This document shows, in pieces, positions 58,392-64,000 of a stretch of 64,000 bases of DNA. Position 1 is the first letter of the stretch. Each line of letters begins with the position of its first letter. The notes below the pieces were generated by a model. The model did not search any database and was not told the DNA's origin. It saw only the letters and a list, made by a program, of their open reading frames with translations. Source of the stretch: Margaritispora aquatica. Taxonomy: Eukaryota > Ascomycota > Leotiomycetes > Helotiales > Discinellaceae. Where the stretch lies: NCBI GenBank assembly GCA_007644065.1, contig VJWN01000032.1, positions 242,149 through 306,148 of the forward strand. The letters are read 5' to 3'. A program made the position numbers and the translations under genes.

Positions 58392-59039
58392 ATTTATAGA
58401 TATGTAGCTATTAGGAAAAGTTTTATAAGAGGAATTTAGGAGGAGAAAAGGTAGAGATAGGAAAGAAAACATGAAAATCAAGACGCCATGCAGAAGTATA
58501 TATCCCAAATGGAAGTGGAGATGCCTGAGAATCAATAGCGGATGTCCAAGAGTCACAAAGTATCGATCTCGTGGTCGTTAACTAAAGTAGCCACTTCCGA
58601 CATAGATCATCACAGTGGCCGGCTGTGCCTGACAGGCCAAGATGCGCAACTTGCTATCCTGATACAAATTTATAGCATGAATCGCGTTCTTCTGGTGGGT
58701 TTTGGTTTCGTAAAAAAATAAATACGGCTAGAAGTGGTTATGGTGGCGTAACTGGAGGGTGCGTGAATCTGCACTAGTCAGGAACGGAAGCGAAGAACAG
58801 CCCAGAAGAGATAAGGAGGTCAAGGAGCAGTATCCGAAGTTAAGTTTTGACTATTTTTCAGTCGACGGGATATCCGAAGTAATGGAGCTAAAATTTCCGA
58901 TTAATCTTCCTGGTGAAGATTGCTATATGGTAACTGGTGCGTTTATTTTAGGCTTGTTTACTTGTTTGCTTATTGGTTACAGTAGACTCTTAGCGACGCT
59001 AGCGATATTGGCACGCTAATCCTGTCCTGCTCTAGCAAC
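58392..59039. other. Promoter of the WSC gene and edge of repeat block
   Basis: No supported gene. A plus frame at 58759-59019 opens at GTG and resembles nothing known; base composition drops sharply after 59050. Confidence 0.5.
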
Positions 59040-61885
59040 GACATGTGTTGGGAGATCAGGAAAAGGGGTGAAGTGGAGATACGAAAAGCTTTAGGGAAAT
59101 CAACGCTATACTATATATTAAAAACACTAGGAATATGTTTTAGAGCTAATTAAAAGATTATAAAAATTGGGTATATACTTTTAAAGAGGGCATTGTACGT
59201 AAAAGAGAGGTAGATTCGGATAACTAAACCTATTAAATTATTTTAAAACCTATATATATATATATATCGTGTTACTAAAGACAATATAAAAGAAAGATAG
59301 TTAAACTATATCGTTTATTATTCTAAATATAAAAAATAGATTAGACTTAAAAACCACTAGACTTATCTAAGTAAAATTTATTCAAATATAAAATAAACTA
59401 AATCTTTAAGTTTGTTTTTTTTAAAACCTTAAAGTATATTTAAGAAAAGTTATATACTATCGATCAAGAATTACGTAGTTACAGGTCGAATACTATAGAT
59501 TATACTATAGCTAGTATAAAGGCTATAAAACTATTATACTACTAAGGAAATAGTATAAAAGAATAAAGTAGTACTAGGTCTATAACGCTCTAGTCTAGTA
59601 CGTCTATAATATATAGAAAAAAAAGCCTATTAAATTAGTTAGAAAAAAAAAATATTCTATATAATATTATAAAGATTTTTTAAAGTTAAAGGTTTAATTT
59701 AAAACTATAAAAATAATTAATTATCTAAATTTATATTAATATTAGTTTTATTTTTTTTAGTTATAATTACTTATTAATAAAGCTTTTTAAATTATATTTT
59801 TTAAAACTATAACTTTATAAAAATTAATACTTTAATTATATCCTTATATAAAAGGTAATTACTTATACTATTTAAATCGTATCTAAAAATTTTTTAGTAA
59901 ATTTAATATACTAATACGTTTACTAATTCTTAATAAAGAAGTTAGACCTTTAGAATATATTATATATTAGTATAAAAAAAAAAAAAGTCTTTACTAAGTA
60001 TAATTACTTTATTTTTTAAACTTAAAAATATAGATAAATAATAAAAAAATAATACTTTTAAACTATTTATATAAAAAAATATAATATATTATAATCTAAA
60101 GACTATTATTTATTATTTTAATTTTCTTTTATATAAATAACTTTACTTCTAATTTTACTACCTATAAATAAGTTAGATTATTATTTTAAAAACTTTAAAA
60201 TAAAAGGTTTTATATTTTTTTTTTTAGAATAATAGTATATTCTTTATAAGATTTAATATATATATTATCTTTACTTATCGTATAAATCTTAAGTATATTT
60301 ATAGTATTTTATATATAAAGTTTAAATATATCTTTACTTAAATAATTATATATTTATAGATTTATTTTCCTTAAATAACTTTATCGTTTTTTTAACTATT
60401 TTATACTAAGCTTATAGTATTATTTAATTCTTTATTTTTTTAAGTAATAACTTAATCCTTTAGATTATAACAAAACGATACTTTTTTTAAAATTATAGGT
60501 TTAATTTTATATAACTATAACGTTATTATAATCTAATATATTTTAGTTATTTATATATAAGATATATAATATTTTTTTTTTCTATAACTTTTATATTTTT
60601 TTTATTAATAAATATTAGTTTATTATTTATTATATTTAATTTAAATAAATCTTATTAGTTTCGTTTACTTAGTTAAAGTATATCTATAACCTAAGTAATC
60701 TTTTTTTTATAAGAGTATTTACTTTATAAGTTTATATATTTTTTATTATTAAATAAGTTTAGTAATTTTTTAAAAATTAATCTAAATAAATTTAATAATA
60801 TTTTATAAAATTAATATAAATAAGTTTTAATAATTTTTTAAATTAATATAAATAAGTTTAACGACTTTTTAAGTTAATATAAATAAGTTTATTAATTTTT
60901 TAGATTAGTAAATAACTTTTAGATTAGTTTATTTTTTTATAACTTTTTTATATTTTATTTCTTTTTAAAATTAAACTTTATTTTTTTTTTATTTTTTTAT
61001 TAATTTATATTATTTTATTATTTTTTAAGTTTTTTATAAAAGAGTAAAAGTTCTACTATAACTATAAAACTTAACCTTTTTTAAGAAGATAAGTACTATA
61101 ACCTTTTAACGTTATTATATTAATATTTATATATAAGAGTTTATTTTAATTTTATATTAGTACTTTATATTATTTTTAATAGTTTTTTTTTAATAAAAGT
61201 AAGTTTAAGTAATTTAACGCCTTTATTAGATATAAAATTTATATTAAAAATATTAATATATAAAACTATCTATTAAGTATTAGCTTTATATCTTTAAGTA
61301 AAAAATAATTAAAGTTTACTTTAACGTTATCTTTATTATTATATTTATTAGAGTTTATAATAATTATAATAGTACTTACTTTATTTATATTTAATATTTT
61401 AACTTTTTTTTTTTATAAATACTATTATATCTAGTACTAATTCTAGACTTTTACTAGTCTTTATTAAAAAGACTATTAGTTTTAATAGTATTTATAAACT
61501 TTCTAAAGTAATAAAAATTATTTAAAGACTTATTAATTTATTTTTTATTATTATCAAGTATAAACTAGTTAAATATTATAGTATATAAAAGTAATTTATT
61601 AATATTATTAATTATTAATTTTAAAAAAAAAGATTTTATATTTAAATATAAATTTTAAAAAAAAGCTTTTTTTTTAAGTATTTAAAAGACTTTCTTTAAA
61701 CTACTTTTATCTAGAATCTTAAACTAGTTAATATAGTTCTCGTTAAAAAATATATAAAAAATAATTTTTTAGATTTATATTCTAAGTATTAATATTATTT
61801 TTTTAAAATTTTATTTTATAATTTATTATTTAATAATAAATTAAATAAAAAAGTATATTATTAATAATTTAAAAAAAATAAATAA
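59040..61885. repeat. RIP-mutated AT-rich block
   Basis: About 2.8 kb that is overwhelmingly A/T. Between about 59500 and 61550 I see almost no CA or TG dinucleotides while TA is extremely common; the little C and G present mostly sits in CT, AG and CG contexts. This is the direct signature of C-to-T change at CpA by RIP, which acts on duplicated DNA. No frame longer than 60 codons survives, so the original element cannot be identified. Confidence 0.8.
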
Positions 61886-61965
61886 CTAACTCTTATTCCC
61901 GCACGGATTTGGCGGTGCAGGTGGGCAGCTGGTACAAAAGTGGGCCCCGGACCGGGGGGGGGCTA
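61886..61965. other. GC-rich island inside AT-rich subtelomere
   Basis: About 80 bp with normal to high GC content (GGATTTGGCGGTGCAGGTGG, GTGGGCCCCGGACC and a run of nine G at 61952-61960) between two AT-rich blocks. CA and TG dinucleotides return here. It marks a junction between two repeat segments or a spared short sequence. Confidence 0.6.
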
Positions 61966-63859
61966 GGGAGGTAGCTATATAGTAAAATCGAAAACTACGG
62001 ACCTACTATATATAGCTACTCTCTTCCCTATCTTATAGAGTAGCTATAAGGACGCTAGTAAGGCTAGATAAAAGAGAATTAGATAGCGAGTCGAACGACT
62101 CTCGATACGTCCTTATTGGACGTAAGGACGATTTACTATCGATTTTCAAAGGCTAAAGGTAAACCTTTAAAAAGTAAGCTATAGATTAAGTTTAAGGTAA
62201 GAGAAGGTAGACCGACGGTTTCTACTCGATTACTAACGTAGCTATAGATATCTTTACTCTTTAAAATAAGTAGAATTATATTAAGAATCTTACTAAAGAA
62301 TAAAAAAGATACACCGAGGAATAGTATCGTCGTAAAAGAGGGTTAAAGATAGTAAAAACAAGAGAGTTAAGATAAAAAGTTCTTTTTTTCTATCTATACG
62401 TTTAGATTAGACTTAAGGGATTATTTACCTTAAGGAATTCTTAACTTTAGATTCTTTTCTATTTTCTATCCTTTTCTACTATTTAAAGTACCCCCTATAC
62501 TAAAAAGGAAAGTAAAGGTAAATTATAGCGCTCGCTAACTCGAACCAATCCTTTTTATTATAAAATAATTTATTGTAAAAAAAATAAAATAAAGATTTTT
62601 TTAAAAATTAAACGTTAAGATTTCCTTAGGATTTTACTCTTTAATATTCTCGTTTATATAAAACGCTTAGACTTTTTTTTCTCGCTTTCGTTACCCTAGT
62701 AACTAGTAGTTAATAATCGAAAATAACCTTCGAACCTCTCTAACCTTTAATTCTTTTTTTCTCTTTATCTTTTTATAAAGAGTTCTAAATTTTACTTAAG
62801 AGATTTATCTACCCCTAGCTTACCCTAGACCTATCCCTCCTTACCTCTAGTCTATCTACGACTTCCCTCTAGACTTTTAGTCTCTCTACTCTCTAATTTA
62901 CTTTTAATATATATAAAAGATATCCTTAGATTAATCTAAAGTTATCTTTAGTCTATTTTAAATTTATATCTATTTTATTTTAAACTTCTTTAACGTTTTT
63001 ACTTTATTTTAATTAGTAGTATATTTTAAAATATCTATTAATTCGTTAGATTTTACCCGTTACTTTCTTTTCTTTAAGGAAAATTAATCCTTTAATATAA
63101 AAAAAACCTTTAGTACTATCGAAAAACTAGGTTTTTTATCGTATTATAAAGATTTTAAACTTTTACTTTATTTCCGTTATTATTATTTTATTTTTCTATT
63201 TAGTAAAGCCTTTAAATCTTATTTAAATTAGAATCTTAATTTAAATTCTTTAAAACTAAAAAAAAATATCGTTAGTAAAGCTCTAGAAGTCTTTAATTTA
63301 TTAAAAGTCTTTAGTTATAAACGAACTCTCGAGTTAATATCTCTTTTTTAGACCTATTTTACTTTAGTCCCTTTTCGAAAGTTAAATTTATTTAATTTAT
63401 TTTTTTATAATTATTTGAATTATTCTATAATCTTAAGTAATATTCGTAATATTAAACGGTATTTTTATAGTACTTATAAAGGCTCTAAAATAGAGTTAAT
63501 ATATAAAGTTATAAAAGGATATAGTCTAAAGACCTATTGATTTTTTTTCGAGGTAATTATTAATAATTCTTTAAATTCTAAAGAGTTAGACTTTACTACT
63601 ATTAATACTAGAATAGGGTCTACTTCTCTCGATATAAATTTAAATCGATTTTTAACTTAATTTTCTTAAAAAGAATAAGGTTTCTTTAAAGAATTAAATA
63701 ATTTTAAACTTAATCCTTAAAAGAAATTAACTTTTTTTTAAATTAAAACTCGTTATACTAAATATATTAATAAGTATAGTATTATCGATTTAAAAGAGTT
63801 AGTTCGTCCTATTTTACTTAAAGAAACCGCTCTTAAAATTCTTATTATTAATTTAAGGG
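61966..63859. repeat. Telomere-proximal AT-rich block
   Basis: 1.9 kb strongly biased to A/T with few CA or TG dinucleotides, but somewhat less extreme than the block before the GC island (more CG, CC and AGG words up to 62900). No surviving frame; probably a RIP-mutated subtelomeric repeat or element. A short inverted repeat (GAGTCG AA CGACTC) lies near 62088. Confidence 0.65.
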
Positions 63860-63889
63860 TTAGGGTTAGGGTTAGGGTTAGGGTTAGGG

Positions 63890-63920
<31 letters not shown>

Positions 63921-64000
63921 GTTAGGGTTAGGGTTAGGGTTAGGGTTAGGGGTTAGGGTTAGGGTTAGGGTTAGGGTTAGGGTTAGGGTTAGGGTTAGGG
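63860..64000 (+). repeat. Telomere, (TTAGGG)n
   Basis: About 23 copies of TTAGGG run to the last base of the window, with one TTTAGGG and two TTAGGGG variants between 63907 and 63955. The G-rich strand reads 5' to 3' toward the end, so the window ends at a true chromosome end (right telomere in this orientation). Confidence 0.98.

Noticed and set aside
58759..59019. Plus frame of 86 codons with a hydrophobic segment
   Set aside because: Starts at GTG, lies at the edge of the RIP block, and resembles no family.
62084..62104. Short inverted repeat as a possible terminator or origin
   Set aside because: Six-base arms in low-complexity DNA are expected by chance; nothing else supports function.
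59040..63859. Subtelomeric RecQ-type helicase relic
   Set aside because: Common at fungal chromosome ends, but no motif survives here to support the identification.

Overview
This window is the end of a chromosome of a filamentous ascomycete (Pezizomycotina; a Leotiomycete/Helotiales-like fungus is my best guess, not proven). The support is a terminal TTAGGG array running to base 64000, short GT-AG introns of about 45-125 nt, fungal-only families (Opi1, 2EXR, bZIP-DUF3425, WSC, choice-of-anchor B) and large AT-rich blocks almost free of CpA/TpG, the signature of repeat-induced point mutation (RIP).

Layout. 0-11 kb is ordinary core genome: two disordered or membrane proteins, a GNAT acetyltransferase, the phospholipid regulator Opi1 and the AP-1 mu subunit. 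11-20 kb is gene-poor: one unknown Trp-rich protein and a broken gene (16.6-19.3 kb) interrupted by a 660-bp inverted-repeat element. 20.5-27.2 kb holds three glycan genes: a GT32 sphingolipid mannosyltransferase, a GT2-like membrane glycosyltransferase and a membrane-anchored GH5 hydrolase. 27-39 kb holds a 2EXR protein, a bZIP/DUF3425 relic, a convergent pair of MFS transporters (sugar; anion:cation symporter type), a microsatellite-rich spacer and an alpha/beta hydrolase. 39.4-43.7 kb carries four minus-strand fungal orphans, two sharing a C-terminal domain and one with a Cys-rich CxxC head. 44.5-50.8 kb has a C2H2/fungal_trans regulator (one frame break), a secreted choice-of-anchor B protein and a small secreted Cys-rich protein. 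51-54.2 kb is a graveyard: a ferric-reductase relic and a membrane-protein relic. Next come a chromo-like protein and a secreted triple-WSC protein. 59.0-63.85 kb is RIP-ravaged AT-rich DNA with one small GC-rich island, then the telomere.

Genes change from conserved housekeeping on the left to secreted, decayed and repeat-derived sequence at the telomere. Four damaged loci combine frame breaks, stop codons or lost splice signals. Three of the breaks sit in homopolymer runs, so assembly error must be separated from real decay. I found no clear novel multi-gene system. The most interesting items are the CxxC/FTWR gene cluster, the exon-iterated WSC protein, the inverted-repeat element and the structured subtelomere. 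Exon boundaries were traced by hand from GT/AG sites and reading frame; ORFs opening only at non-ATG codons were not accepted as starts.
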